Below are positions 35,181 through 46,967 of a stretch of DNA of 64,000 bases, in pieces; within the stretch, counting starts at the first letter, position 1; each line of letters begins with the position of its first letter. The notes beneath the pieces were generated by a model. It was given only the letters and a program-made list of their open reading frames with translations, made no database searches and was not told the DNA's origin. A program made the translations under genes and the position numbers. The DNA is from Thereva unica (taxonomy: Eukaryota > Arthropoda > Insecta > Diptera > Therevidae), in contig OX465283.1 of assembly GCA_949987705.1 (NCBI GenBank), forward strand, positions 49,824,953-49,888,952. The letters run 5' to 3'.

Positions 35181-35599
35181 TTCAAAAATCCATGTTAAAA
35201 CTGAGACTCAAGAGCTTTCGAAATATATAAAAGCTGTCTATCGGTTTCGCTGCTTATGTACATTGAACTTTTGAATTCATGTATATAGCAATCGCATTAA
35301 TTGGGATACTTGCGATTGCGCCTGCCGTTCTTTGAGACAAAATTTTCGGAATTTTTGTTGTTGTGTTGTTTAAAAATGATTTTTCAGGTTTAGGGAAAAA
35401 TTTAGTCGTGGAAGATTTTTATTTTTTTTTATTTTTTTATGAAATCATATTTTTTTGTCTGCAGGTGGATACGGTGCCGCAAATTTTAATTTCTGCTTTG
35501 TACAGAATATAAAAATTTTTCTATTTTCGACCAAAAGTTGAGCCTGAGGAAATTTCAATAAAAAGTTTTAAATTACATATGGAAGAGGTTTTTATCATA

Positions 35600-35857
35600 T
35601 CGAGCCCTTCCCGCCGTTTTATCGTAACCGACAAAAGTAAATTTTACAGGGGAAGGTTTTTTTTACTTATTTTTGTATCTGTTATTTATAATGGGCTGAA
35701 ATTAGTAAGGCTAATTATTTTATTAGTTAGGCTAGTTTATTATCCGATTAATGTCAAAATTGGTGGTATGTTTCGAAGGTTAAATTAACGTCGTTTGCGG
35801 TAAAAAACGAATTTTCGAAAAAATTTCGCTTACGATAAAACGGCGGGAAGGGCTCGA
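35600..35857. mobile_element. Tc1/mariner-type MITE, 258 bp
   Basis: The inverted termini are perfect over 28 bp, starting TCGAGCCCTTCCCGCCGTTT. TA lies outside each end, at 35598-35599 and 35858-35859. The interior is AT-rich. Perfect arms suggest a recent insertion. Confidence 0.85.
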
Positions 35858-36481
35858 TATAGTATCCCAGGCAATGAAGTATTTTGCATCACCATTAAGA
35901 TTTAATGTTTAATGATATGGGAAAAGTAAAATCTTTCTTTATGTAAAACCATTCCATGCTAAACTGTCGCACTTTACTCCAAAAGAATATTTTAAAATTT
36001 ATAACGCACCAGGAATTGTAAGTGCTTTAATAAGTTATAATAAGTCTTGTGCACTCTCTTCCACACCACCTAAGAGGTCGAGTACAGGGCGCGTTTTTTT
36101 ATATCGTGGTGTCCCCAGTAGGCATAATTCACGGCTTTCAATCAAAAAGATCCTTTCGCATTCAGGCATTGCTTTGGATTTAGGACCTTGGCTATAATGA
36201 TAGATCCACATAAATATATCATCCTGAAACTGTAAAACAATTGAAACCTTCTTTCCAAAATTTACAGACAGCATAACAGGGACAGGCTGAAGTGTACTAT
36301 AAACCGGCTTTACTTAGTACTAACTAGTTTTGTTAATATTCATCCTCTCATCTTTACAATTTTTCCGCAACTGCTTGTACAGGGTCTGTCACGTACATAT
36401 GCTAGGACTCCTAATAGTTTGGCGCTATAAAATTTGTAAATAGAGTATTACTTACACCCTATATGTAACAAATCAAAGGCT

Positions 36482-37050
36482 CCCAGCAGGAAAACTAGCG
36501 AGGGGTTACTCAGGTAACCCAAGAATTCATTAATGATTTGTGTAACCGCTTACATGGTAATTGAAAAATTCTACTGCAAATTTAGTAAAATGAAGGTCTT
36601 TACATTGTAATGGCTAGGTAAGCGACTAGGTAATGACTTGTGAAATACTTCGTTGGAAATGTGATGTGCTTTTATTATTCTTTGTCTTGTCGAAGCCTCT
36701 CTTCTTGAGTTTATTCCGTCCTCCAAATTCGTTCGGTGTGGATCGTGCAGTGCAGTCAAAAAGATATCTTGCTAGTAAAATTCTCACCAAATGTAGCTGA
36801 AATGCAATGGTAATTTTGGATAGTAATGTTTTTAATGCTAAAAAGGGTAGCCAGAATTTTATTCTGCGTGCCATACATGGTAATCTATGTATTCACTTAA
36901 TACACTTCACCTCTGAAATAAGTCCTCGTTTGTAATGCCTACAGTAAGTACTTACCGCCATAGGACATCCCTATGTAAAAGTAAGCTATTATTTCACCAC
37001 AAAGGTAATGGGTCCATCTCGCTTACCTAGCCATTACATTTCCCGCTGGG
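36482..37050. mobile_element. TIR MITE, about 569 bp
   Basis: The left end is CCCAGCAGGAAAAC and the right end, inverted, CCCAGCGGGAAATG. TAATGGCTAGGTAAGCGA occurs at the right end and again, in the opposite sense, at 36609-36626, so subterminal motifs are shared. No target duplication is clear. The CCCAGYRGGAA terminus resembles the CCAGTAGGA ends of the 23.5-kb family, so they may be related. Confidence 0.6.
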
Positions 37051-38070
37051 TTGTAAAAACGGAGTTGTATCGGATCAGTTTTATCCCGTAAACTTCCGAA
37101 GTTATAGTCGAAGGCGAACTAAAAATCAATAAATCTTGGTGCTTCCTGTTTAGATCAACAAATTACTTGCTAAACATTCTATCGCCACTATCTCAATACC
37201 ATCGAAATAAACCCTCTCCTGCCTGCACGGCAATCTTATTCCCTCAGCACCAAATTAGATAACTCGTCTCACTCCTTCCACCTGCAGCCCTCTTTTCGGG
37301 CACTCTACAAAATAGGAATTCGTTTCTAAAAATAACAACTGGATTCTGGAATAATCGGTTAGTATTTCCGAGCTCCAACATCCAAGAATTCAAACGCAGA
37401 ACTCCTAGTCAATTCCACCTCCCAACGATCATAATGGTTAACCTATTCCACCCTTGTACTAATCTTACTGCAAGACAATGAACCATGACATGACAAACTA
37501 AATAATGGACTAGTTGTACGACAGTTATTTTGGGAAATTTGTTCAAAAATCGTACAACATTTTCCAAGTTTTTTTTGATTTGATTCAAGGGTGGATTCAC
37601 CGCATTGAAAAAGAGGTTATAATAAATTTTCCAATTTATTTTTGATATTATTTCATCAAAAATAAAATTTAAAAACATAAAAATATTTGAATCATTTTTC
37701 AAATACAACCTGTATTATATGTATTGAAAATGACTTATTTCTTCTTAACAATACCAAGCAACCAACCTGCAATCCGGTAGCAGCAACAATTACCCAAAAC
37801 GTAGAAAAAAGCTGCTGTATAAAATTTATTTTTAAAATATTACTTCCCTTTAATTTTATCCCCTTAATGCTTGATAAAATTCGGCTAGATTAAATAAAAA
37901 TCAACCACCTTCGCAAATAAATATAAAATAGAGTGCATTTAATTTGATTATTATAATTATCCTTAAAAAGGAGTATATTTTATATTTATAAGGGTGACAA
38001 ACATATTTTATTGCAGTCCTAAAATTTCCTGCTGATTTTCATAATCAGCCACCAAAAAACATGAAGAGAA

Positions 38071-38372
38071 ATGGCCTCGACTCCCAGATCCGGCGGCGCG
38101 GAAGTGAGTGCAGATTTGACACTTTGCGATTCTCAAATCCGCAGTCCCGGATTCAATTAAATCAAAAATTCGGAATGAAGACGAAATGAAATACCTGATG
38201 TCGGATTATCTTAGGCGCATTTGTGGTTTCGAATCCGCAGAAAATTTGTTGCGGATCACACTTTTAAAGCGCGGAAAATATCAAAGAGAGATTCGCGGTT
38301 GTGGATTTGAGAATCGCAAAGGCTCAAATCCGCACTCACTTCCGCGCCGCCGGATCTGGGGATCGAGGCCAT
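38071..38372. mobile_element. Palindromic MITE with about 85-bp arms
   Basis: The left arm ATGGCCTCGACTCCCAGATC is mirrored at 38353-38372. The arms continue through CGGCGGCGCGGAAGTGAGTG and GCGATTCTCAAATCC with a handful of mismatches to about 38155 and 38284. The arms are far more GC-rich than the 128-bp middle. No target duplication is certain. Confidence 0.75.
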
Positions 38373-38699
38373 AGTTTCAAAACGGTGTTTCGACACCCCT
38401 CCCCCTCCCATTCCTTTGCGTTGCAAATGGACTTTTCGCTAACTAATGCAAATAAGTCTCATAAAATCAAAAAGTCCGAAATCTGAAAAATCATGAGATT
38501 CGATATCTCAAATTTGTATACGGCACCGCGCCCCAGCCAAAATAAATTCAACTTCATTTTAATGTTCCAAGAAAATACCTTCTTATGTACACATTATTTC
38601 CATCATCGATAACCCTCAGCTTTTTTATTATGTATTATCGAAACTCCAAACCAAAGCTTCCAAATCTTGCAAGTTTTACCGAAAGCACAAACCGCAAAA

Positions 38700-38795
38700 A
38701 GAACACAGACGCTAGCGCCGCCAAACATCAACACCCGCCATCCTCACAGGTCCCATGATTACGCATCTACTTATAGATAATCAATGTATTATACA
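38700..38795 (-). repeat. Dispersed repeat, family C, inverted copy
   Basis: The inverted counterpart of 35101-35180, with the CTACTTATAGATAATCAATG core. The two copies are 3.6 kb apart and differ outside the core. Confidence 0.5.
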
Positions 38796-39099
38796 AAAAC
38801 CCTCGCATTCCCGGTCATTGAAAGAGAAACTCATCACGCGTTTCACAGAGTAAAAAGAGAATTATTTATTGAGCTAGAATTAAAGAATACAAACACCTTC
38901 ACAGCTTCTCCGGGAAATGATGGCATGAATGAAGAAGTGATGAAATCCTCGTGATTACAGAGTATACCGGTGATTGTAAAATGTGTCCTTTTAGATACTG
39001 AGGATTTGGAGTTGAGCAAGTTAGCTGAAATTGATGATAAAATCCTCGAACACACCAACATGCTTGAGCCTCAGAAAGCAGCTGTAAGTGAAACGAGCG

Positions 39100-40490
39100 C
39101 GAGTGTAAACGCAGATTGGACAAAATAGAACAACAACTACTGGTAGTATTGATTAAGCAACTGACTGCGCAGCCCCGTCCACGCAGCCAAGCAATGTTAG
39201 TGACGCCTGTACGGGACGGGGATGAAATGATAGTAACGGCCTCAAGGACCTTTGGTGGTGCCGGTACACCAAAAAGACAAGTCCTGAGAAGCGCGTCTTC
39301 AAAACCTGAGATCTTCCGATATGCTACCGAATCCTACCTCCACCTCCACGAAGATGTTAACTTTACATAGGGTGACCCCTGGACACTCTTGCCTATACAA
39401 GAGTAATAGACGGAGGAGGGTAAAAGACGAGTGTTACGAGCTGGGCGGTAGGCTGACAACCTTCCACCAAAAAAACCTATCCTCACGGCAGGCCTCGGGC
39501 AGGAGGGACCCAACGGCAGACCCAGGCAAGAAATATGGAATTTGATTTTGGAACGTCAGAACGCTCAACAGGACGAGCGCTCTGCGTTCGCTTTTATTAG
39601 ACTGGAAAAATATGGCAATAACAATACTGGAAAAATATGGCAAAAATATTATACTGGAAAAATATGGCAATAACCGCTCTACAAGAAACCAAATGGATCT
39701 CAGAACCCACACGATACTCTCCAGTGGTTCATCGAATGGAAGACGAGAGTTCCGAGTTGCCTTCATAGTCAATGAAATTACTGATTCTGGACTTCAAGCA
39801 AGTAAATAATAGAATATGTACGCTTCGCATTCGCATTGAAACAAGACATAACATTAGTCTCATAAGCAGCCATGCGCCCACAGAAGACAAGACGAATGAG
39901 AAGAAAGAGTAATTCTACCAGGAGCTAACAAACCCCATCAGAATAATACCAATAATTAAAGTGGTGCTTGGAGACATCAACGTCAAAGTAGGAAAAGAAG
40001 AGGAGTTCCTATGAGTCATAGGAAAGCACAGCTTACATAACGCTACCAATGACAACGGTAGTAGATTGACCGATCTTGCTAGTTCGAACTCAATGGTAGT
40101 AAGTTCGAAAATGTTTCCGCATAAAAATATTCAGAAGATGACGTGGCAATCATCAGGCCGGGTAACAAATAACCAAATTGACCACGTCCTGATTTATAGA
40201 AGAGAGGCCACGAGTATACTGAGACTGAGAACTATGAGAGGAGCGTGCTGTGGCTCGGACCACTATCTCGCCAAAGTGAAATTTAGAACCCGAATAACGA
40301 CCAATAATCTCATGGGCCAAACACAATTAAGATACGATAAAGACAAGCTAAAACTTGAAGAAAGAAGAGATGCCTATCCGAATGCTATCGTACAAAACCT
40401 GAGAGAAGGAGTAGGAGAACTGAAAAACAGCTTAAAGGAGTCAAAGCCAAAGTCTAGTAATAACAAGTCTTTCATCTTCATACAAAATTT
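39100..40490 (+). pseudogene. RTE-type LINE, AP endonuclease part
   Basis: From about 39534 the frames give YGIWFWNVRTLN, the N-terminal endonuclease strand. ITALQETKWIS follows at 39664, with the catalytic Glu, then ISSHAPTEDKTNEKKE at 39870 and VVLGDINVKVGKEEE at 39965, where the usual GDFNA is GDINV. Near 40190 NQIDHVLIYRRE and then GSDHYLAKVKF, with the catalytic Asp-His pair, close the domain. The last 500 bp is one open frame; earlier parts are broken by stops and a duplicated GGAAAAATATGGCA stretch at 39603-39680. Homology to the RT region is missing. At about 40440 the sequence jumps to a segment shared in inverted form with 40835-40880, so this copy is internally deleted. Confidence 0.85.
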
Positions 40491-40599
40491 TCACCCGGTT
40501 GGTTGTGTGCGTGCATATATGAACATCACTGCTGAGCAAAACTCAACGCATACTTCGTGAATTCAGCGAGACAAAGCCAGATTCTGTCTTTACGGTAAA

Positions 40600-41648
40600 G
40601 TATGCAGAACAGAAAAGGAAAGAAAATTGAATCTGCTGTCAAAATTTAAGTCATCAAAACAAACGAGCAAATATGCACCAATACATCAACATTATCCCTA
40701 TAGAAACTCATAAAATTTTCTGTTGTTTAGTTGTATGCGCTAGCTTATAAAAATATTGCATTCTCTCTCTGATAGCCTGACATCGTCATTTGAAGAACTT
40801 ATGCATATAGCTGTTCGTCTTTCACTCATTAACCATATGAAGATGAAAGACTTGTTAATTTCTAGACTTTGGTCAAAGCCCCCAGACAGACTAGAATTGA
40901 CTGGTTCGATCAGGACTTCTTCTTTCTTTATTGCTCTTTTAATCCCTTGTGGGACATAGGGCGGAAACAGTTGCCCTACAGCGGACTCTGTTTTATGCAA
41001 CAGCTCTCAGCTTCGACCAGGATCTCCCAGTTGTTGCGGCTTCTGCTAGTACTGTTCTCCCCCACGTTGTTCTAGGTCTTCCGACTCGACTTGGCCAGAT
41101 TTTCGTTTTTGCGTCGCAAGGTGTGAGCAATCCAATTTCATTTCCTTCGCCTGCTTTGGTCATCTATCCCTTCTTGTCCGGCAAGGCACCATAGTTCTTG
41201 ATTTGAAATTCTATCTTGCCAGCGGGTTTTTAGGATACGACGCAGCCTTGTGTTGAGAAAAAAACCGCAGTTTGGTGTTAGATGCGGAACAACCATGCAT
41301 ATGTGCTTCGTGCTTTATTTATTCTGGAACTGATGACTTCTTCTGCCCCGCCATTTGCGGTAATAATACTACCGAGGTAGCAGAATTTATCTACCAGTTG
41401 CACGTCACGGTTATTCAGCGCTGTCCGTTCAATGGTGTTCTTCGCATTTCTTTAGTTCTAGTCGAATTTAGCCTTAAGCCTACTGGGCTACTTTCTGTTG
41501 CCAAATTGTTTAGAATGTTTTTGAGGTCCTGGTGTCTGTGGGCCAGCAAACAGATATCATTCATGTAGTCGAGATCCTTAAGGCGATCTAGCAACCCCCA
41601 TTGTATGCCGCACTATCTAGAGCGCCGACAAGGTTGTCGTTTATTACT
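40600..41648 (-). pseudogene. RTE-type LINE, RT thumb and C-terminus
   Basis: Right to left: YNGGLLDRLKDLDYMNDICL at about 41600, where YADD has become YMND. Next come RLNSTRTKEM, VDKFCYLGSIITANGGAEE at 41390, ISSRINKARSTYAWLF, RRILKTRWQDRISNQELW and RRRK.NWIAHTLRRKN. It ends at 40990 with LRAVA.NRVR.RATVSALCP. All are typical of RTE-group ORF2. The frame is broken several times. It is the downstream half of one copy; the upstream half lies at 43088-43210, beyond the LINE at 41662-43074. Confidence 0.85.
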
Positions 41649-41661
41649 ATAAGAAATAAAT

Positions 41662-43074
41662 TATTATTATTATAAGGAGTGAGGGGGCAACCCATATGGT
41701 GAACACTGCGGCCAAGTTAGGCCTATTGTGTACGTACCCCACTAGCGGAACAGACTATCGGCCTTCCGAATGAAGGCAAGAAGGTCTTTAATTGATGAAG
41801 ACCGGACTTGGGCAGGGCTCAAGAACTCTCTGATAAACGTTCTTCTTCTAAGCCATATCAGAGCAGGACATTCACAAAGAATATGTGTGGAAGTCTCGTC
41901 GCCTTCCAAGCAGAGTCGGCATTCTGTCTCTTGAGACAGTCCTAGGTTGTGGAGGTGGTACCGCAGTCCTACATGGCCAGTGTGGGGATCCCACCAGCAG
42001 CCTTAGATCCGCTCTGTTTAGAGTAATAGTGCCTCTTAAGGCAAAGGGTCTTATAAGATCTTTAGCCTGTCTAAGACCGGGGACTGACTCCCAGTAGGCT
42101 AGGTTCATTCTCTTAATCCACTCTTCTATCAAGGACTTGTAGGTGGACCAAGAGATGCCACAGAAGGGTTCTGGACCCTGGAACAAAGTCTCAGACCCCT
42201 CCCTCGCGAGGCTGTCTGCAGCCTCATTTCCCTCGATACCGCAGTGTTCGGGGACCCAGCAGAGCGAGATCTCGTTTCTTCTGGTCAGGCTCTGGAGTAC
42301 GTCAAAACACCCTGCTACTATTTTGGAAGAAAACTTCCACGTTGAGAGTGCCTTGATGGCAGCTTGGCTGTCAGAAAAGATTTTAATATTGGCGCCTTTC
42401 AGACCTTTCTCAAGGTTGAGCCTAGCGCAGGTCGCAATGGCATGTATTTCAGTCTGGAAAACAGAGGGCCACTTACCCATCGCAATCGAGACTTTGGAGT
42501 TGGGTCCTGCGACACCAGCCCCTGTGCCATGTTCCATCTTTGACCCGTCAGTAAACCAGTGGAGATGTTTTGGATCCCCAGGAAGAATAGTTTCCTCCCA
42601 CTCAGAGCGATCCGGGATAATCGCTCTGAATTTCCTTTGGAATCGCAGTTGACCAACCATATGGTCGGATACGCGGCAGATGGAAATGCTTGGAATATTT
42701 TTAAGGATATCCATGTGTCCTTTGACCGTATGGGGCCAGTTGGATGAGATCTGAAGTCTCAAGGCACTTATGGCGGCGGATTTCCATATGAAGAGATGCA
42801 ATGGGGTCAATCCAATGATTGCTTCCATTGCAGCTGTGGGACAGGTCCGCATAGCTCCGGTAATAGAGAGGCAAGCAAGCCGTTGCAGCTTGCTGCACTT
42901 GAGGATCGACGTAACCTGTTTAGTCTTGGGCCACCAAACTATAGCAGCATAAGTGACAACAGGTTTAACGATCGTATTGTACATCCAGTACATCATTTGT
43001 GGTGTAAGACCCCATGTCTTACCCAGAAGCCTTCTGCAGGCCCATATGGCCCTTGTGGCTTTGCTGATGACGTA
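41662..43074 (-). pseudogene. I-clade LINE, RT thumb and RNase H, TAA tail
   Basis: This is the longest open frame in the window: 440 codons at 43194-41872, its first 40 codons belonging to the host RTE. The LINE part begins ISKATRAIWACRRLLGKTWG with IVKPVVTYAAIVWWPK. A complete RNase H follows: HWFTDGSKMEHG at about 42540, VFQTEIHAIA, IKIFSDSQAAIKAL, and CWVPEHCGIEGNEAADSLAR at about 42240. All four acidic positions are present. The 3' UTR is about 210 bp and ends in a TAATAATAATAA tail. A 13-bp duplication, ATAAGAAATAAAT, at 41649-41661 and 43075-43087 fixes both ends. It is 5'-truncated, lacking the endonuclease and RT palm, so it cannot move. The intact RNase H frame implies a relatively young insertion. 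Confidence 0.93.
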
Positions 43075-43087
43075 ATAAGAAATAAAT

Positions 43088-43210
43088 AGTAATGGCGAAA
43101 ATAAGCATCCTTGCCGGGCATCCCGTAACAGCCTTGAAACTGATGGTGGGTAGAGAATAGATAGAAGAAATGTCAAGTTCTGCAAGCATGGCATTGATTG
43201 AACTCTTCAT
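43088..43210 (-). pseudogene. RTE-type LINE, RT palm fragment
   Basis: It reads HPPSVSRLLRDARQGCLFSP with LLFL immediately before the target duplication. This is the RT block usually ending GVRQGCxLSPLLF. If the inserted LINE and one copy of the duplication are removed, the frame continues LIVINDNLVGALDSAAYNGG into 41648, as expected for an RTE palm. Homology stops upstream at about 43210 in an A/T-rich junction, so the element is 5'-truncated. Confidence 0.85.
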
Positions 43211-43285
43211 GCATTAATCACAATTTAAAAAAAAAAAATTAAGGTTGTTAGTTGTGAAAAATCGAATAGTACAGGAAAAATAGTA

Positions 43286-44577
43286 AAAATAGCGGAAATG
43301 ATTGGGTACAGGCTGAAAATTGGCACGGAGCTTCCTTTTAGGGTTCTTAATAAGGGGTTATAAAGTCTACCGATTTTCTACCCCGGGAACCTTTCTTTCT
43401 AGGGGGTTTTAGGGTCAAAATTTCTGTTTTTTGCAAATGCATCTGAAACCGTAAGTCCTATCATAAAAAAATGTTCACAAAGTTTGTAGCTCATACGATT
43501 TTCTACAAAAAATGTTATTATACATTTTCCCGTACGTATTGCCATTCATGAGATATCACCGTTTTAAAGATTTAAAATATTCATATGAACTCATTCACGA
43601 CTTGTATAGGTTTTCCGACGTTCAAGTTGGACTACTTTTCTAATTTTTTCAGGGGTCATTCCTGGATGTATTTGGAGGAAAAATGTGTTCTAGATAGGGG
43701 GCTAACCACTAACATACAGGGTGTTCGCGAAAAAACAATGTCTTTTTTTGTCATTTATTTAGAGTTGAATAACTCCTAGACCAATTATCGTAAACCAATA
43801 TTTTCTGTTTTTTTTACCAAATGGTCCAAATTGGAACAATAATACTATCTGACATAATTTAGATGTAATTTTGTATTATTGTTCCAATTTGGACCATTTG
43901 GTAAAAAAAAACAGAAAATATACTTTAAATTGAATAAAAAATATCATTAGGCTTTTAAACATTTCGCTCATGCTTTGAACCTACATATCTTCTAAACGGA
44001 GCAACTCAAGTTCCTGATCTTTATATCAAATAAAAGAATACACTTTGACCTAAAAGATGAGTCTAAGTATATTGGTTTACGATAATTGGTCTAGGAGTTA
44101 TTCAACTCTAAATAAATGACAAAAAAAGACATTGTTTTTTCGCGAACACCCTGTATGTTAGTGGTTAGCCCCCTATCTAGAACACATTTTTCCTCCAAAT
44201 ACATCCAGGAATGACCCCTGAAAAAGTTAGAAAAGTAGTCCAACTTGAACGTCGGAAAACCTATACAAGTCGTGAATGAGTTCATATGAATATTTTAAAT
44301 CTTTAAAACGGTGATATCTCTTGAATGGCAATACGTACGGGAAAATGTAACATTTTTTGTAGAAAATCGTATGAGCTACAAACTTTGTGAACATTTTTTA
44401 TGATAGGACTTACGGTTTCAGATGCATTTGCAAAAAACAGAAATTTTGACCCTAAAACCCCCTAGAAAGAAAGGTTCCCGGGGTAGAAAATCGGTAGACT
44501 TTATAACCCCTTATTAAGAACCCTAAAAGGAAGCTCTGTGCCAATTTTCAGCCTGTACCCGACCATTTCCGCTATTT
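43286..44577. repeat. 1.3-kb near-perfect palindrome (foldback element)
   Basis: The arms 43286-43800 and 44069-44577 are reverse complements with only scattered substitutions and one 4-bp indel near 43514/44350. An identical 64-codon open frame appears on opposite strands at 43585-43779 and 44091-44285 because of this symmetry. The 268-bp centre holds a second inverted repeat: TTACCAAATGGTCCAAATTG at about 43814 and its complement at about 43882. The arm sequence is related to the interior of the Transib-like element at about 47840-48140 (shared words CAAAGTTT.TAG, TACATTTTCCCGTA, ACAGGGTGTT, AATTATCGTA). No protein is recognised. It may be a foldback transposon or an inverted duplication of one element. 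Confidence 0.92.
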
Positions 44578-46630
44578 CTCTTTTTTCGGCTTAATTTGAC
44601 TGTTCTAGAATACCTTTCACCTATTCCCTTCTCTCAGTGAAAGAATTAGGCAAAAGATACGTCTGTGTTAAAATGTAGTTTTTCGAGAACACTTCTAAAA
44701 CTACTTATCCAATTCAAAACGCCAAAGCTAATTACAAAATCAACAACAACACGCGATAAACCATTTTTCTGTCATCGTACAGAAACGCGAAAATAGTTTC
44801 GGTTGGTGCCACGCTAGAAAAAAGATTGTCTATGACTATTTATCAAGTTTTTGGATAATTTATCAAAGCGACTCTTGGTGGTGTATTCCGACAGCTGACA
44901 TTGTTCCAAATTGATTACGAACAAATTCGGCCAACAGAGATTTGATTTTATTTCGTTAATGTGTGAAGTTGAACAACTTTGGAGATTTGTAAAATGCGAC
45001 TTCAAATTTGAGAGCTTTTTCATTACTTAATTCACGTGGGGAAGAAGAATGTGAGAAAAATGAATTTGACCATTTATGGTAAAAAACTTAAAAATCTTGT
45101 TTTGTGGATGAAAGTATCGAAATGTTGAAAGTTATTGTAGTCATCGTCTCCTATTGTTTTAGTTTTTTTTGTTCATTTGTATTTGGTTCAAACTAGTTCT
45201 GTTCCTGCCGGAAATAAATCCCATTTCCATTCAGTGTTATTTTTTGTGCGCAGAATAAGAATTTAAATTTAGACGTTTTTTTATTGTCTTTTAATCTATA
45301 AAAGCAACAATAATATTTCTAGTCAATCCAGAAAAACAAGATTTGATCATAGCAAGGCTTCTTTGTTGTTGTAATCAGCTAGTGCTTAACGAAAGCTGTA
45401 ATTCCCAGTAATGAAAACCACGCTATGTTATCCAGTATACAAGCGCAAGACTGACACTTCAATCCTATTTTTATGAAGGAAAAATAAATCATAGTTTTAA
45501 ATTGTAGATTGTCAAGAATTCCAAAAAATAATTTTTGTGTTTGTGGCAGATTCGGGTCAATGTACGAACATTGCGGATGCTGCTTTGCAATGTTCGTTTC
45601 AACTAGTCCCAATAAGACACTATAAATTTTAGTTATAGCAAGGGAGGATATCGAACAGCTCTTCAGTAATGAGTCTAAATAAATTTGCGCACTTCAAAGT
45701 TATAGAAGTCAAATTACACTAGCACGATACATGTAATAAATAACCTACTAATTGGTTTAGGTGGAAGCTTGCAGTTTTCGTTCTGTGCGTGGCCAACCAG
45801 AATTTCAGAATAAAAGTCATATAAAAATTATTAAGAGAATATAAAAAAGACCGTAAATAATAACCAAATTCCAAATTTAATAGTCATCAACTAATTTACA
45901 AGCCAATAAAATGCTCATCGTATGCAACAGGTTTTTTAAACAAAATAATTCAGTTTGTAAAATTTATTTCGTTAAAATAAAAGTTTAGCAAATATCCACT
46001 ATATAAAGAAGACGTCGTATAATCTTGGTTGGGTTAGTCAACGACAAGGAATTCCTTAAAGAATACCCTACATAATCGAAATTCATTTTACATTATCATT
46101 CCGTCATATTACAGAAGTAGTTACAAATTGATTGGAAAAGGTGAAGTGCGTTGAAAGACGCTAAGTGAACAGCAGAACCATGGCAATTTAAAGTATTCTG
46201 CTAAAGAAAACGATGACCCTTAAGCCTTGAATTTCATATCGTATAAATAGGAAAACACGAAAGGTAGTGGGTAATTCCACATTCGAAACGCTTAATGACA
46301 AAATAATTGTGTTACTCATCGTTCATAATAATAAAATGATCGTGAAAATAAAAGCGAAAAATGATTAATATTCTTATTACAGCATAGTCGAGCTATTGGA
46401 AATTTGCTCAAATAATCATGATCCCAAAGTAAAAGAATGATCGTCATTAAATGTCTTCTTGTACACCTAAAATTCACTCACCAGTTTAATTGCAGAAAAA
46501 AGCATTCTACGTTATTGAAAAAGGTCTGGAAAAAATGGTCAGCTCGGGTGCTATGCTGAATTTTTAGATGTTGCTCAAGGGTTTTACAAGTTATGGTGTG
46601 AAGGGCTACTACATATAATCTGATATAACT
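44578..46630. other. No recognised feature
   Basis: AT-rich DNA with short, unsupported open frames. No inverted repeat or tandem array was noticed. Confidence 0.4.
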
Positions 46631-46635
46631 ATTTA

Positions 46636-46859
46636 GAGGTCCCGCCAAAAGAGTTAATGCCGGAGCGCGCAGCTGGGGAAATTAAAGCTGCACACAAATA
46701 AAAATTGCGCACATATTGATAAGAAATGCGCTTATGTATTTTCAAATTTCCCCTTCGAAATTTGTTGCGACTAGGCTAAGGGACGGGAACGGCATGCGGG
46801 GATTCTACTGCGCATGGAAAACGCGACTTTCTCGGCATCAACTCTTTTGGCGGGACCTC
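46636..46859. mobile_element. Tc1/mariner-type MITE, 224 bp
   Basis: Terminal inverted repeats match at 26 of 27 positions, starting GAGGTCCCGCCAAAAGAGTT. TA flanks each end at 46634-46635 and 46860-46861. The interior is not coding and is richer in GC than its flank. Confidence 0.85.
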
Positions 46860-46967
46860 TACCAAAAATAATGCCACAATTTTGGAATCTTAGTTCTCAC
46901 AAAGGAGTGGATGCTTACTCCTACCAAAAAGACGAGGAGTACAACAAGTAATTACATTACATCAAAT

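Noticed and set aside
42143..42652. 169-codon plus-strand frame
   Set aside because: It is the antisense shadow of the RNase H frame of the I-clade LINE.
40600..43210. Twin-priming inversion of one RTE copy including 39.1-40.5 kb
   Set aside because: Twin priming inverts the 5' part next to the element's own 5' side; here the endonuclease part lies on the 3' side.
43585..44285. A conserved 64-residue protein encoded on both strands
   Set aside because: The identity is forced by the palindrome arms; the peptide has no recognisable domain and no gene context.
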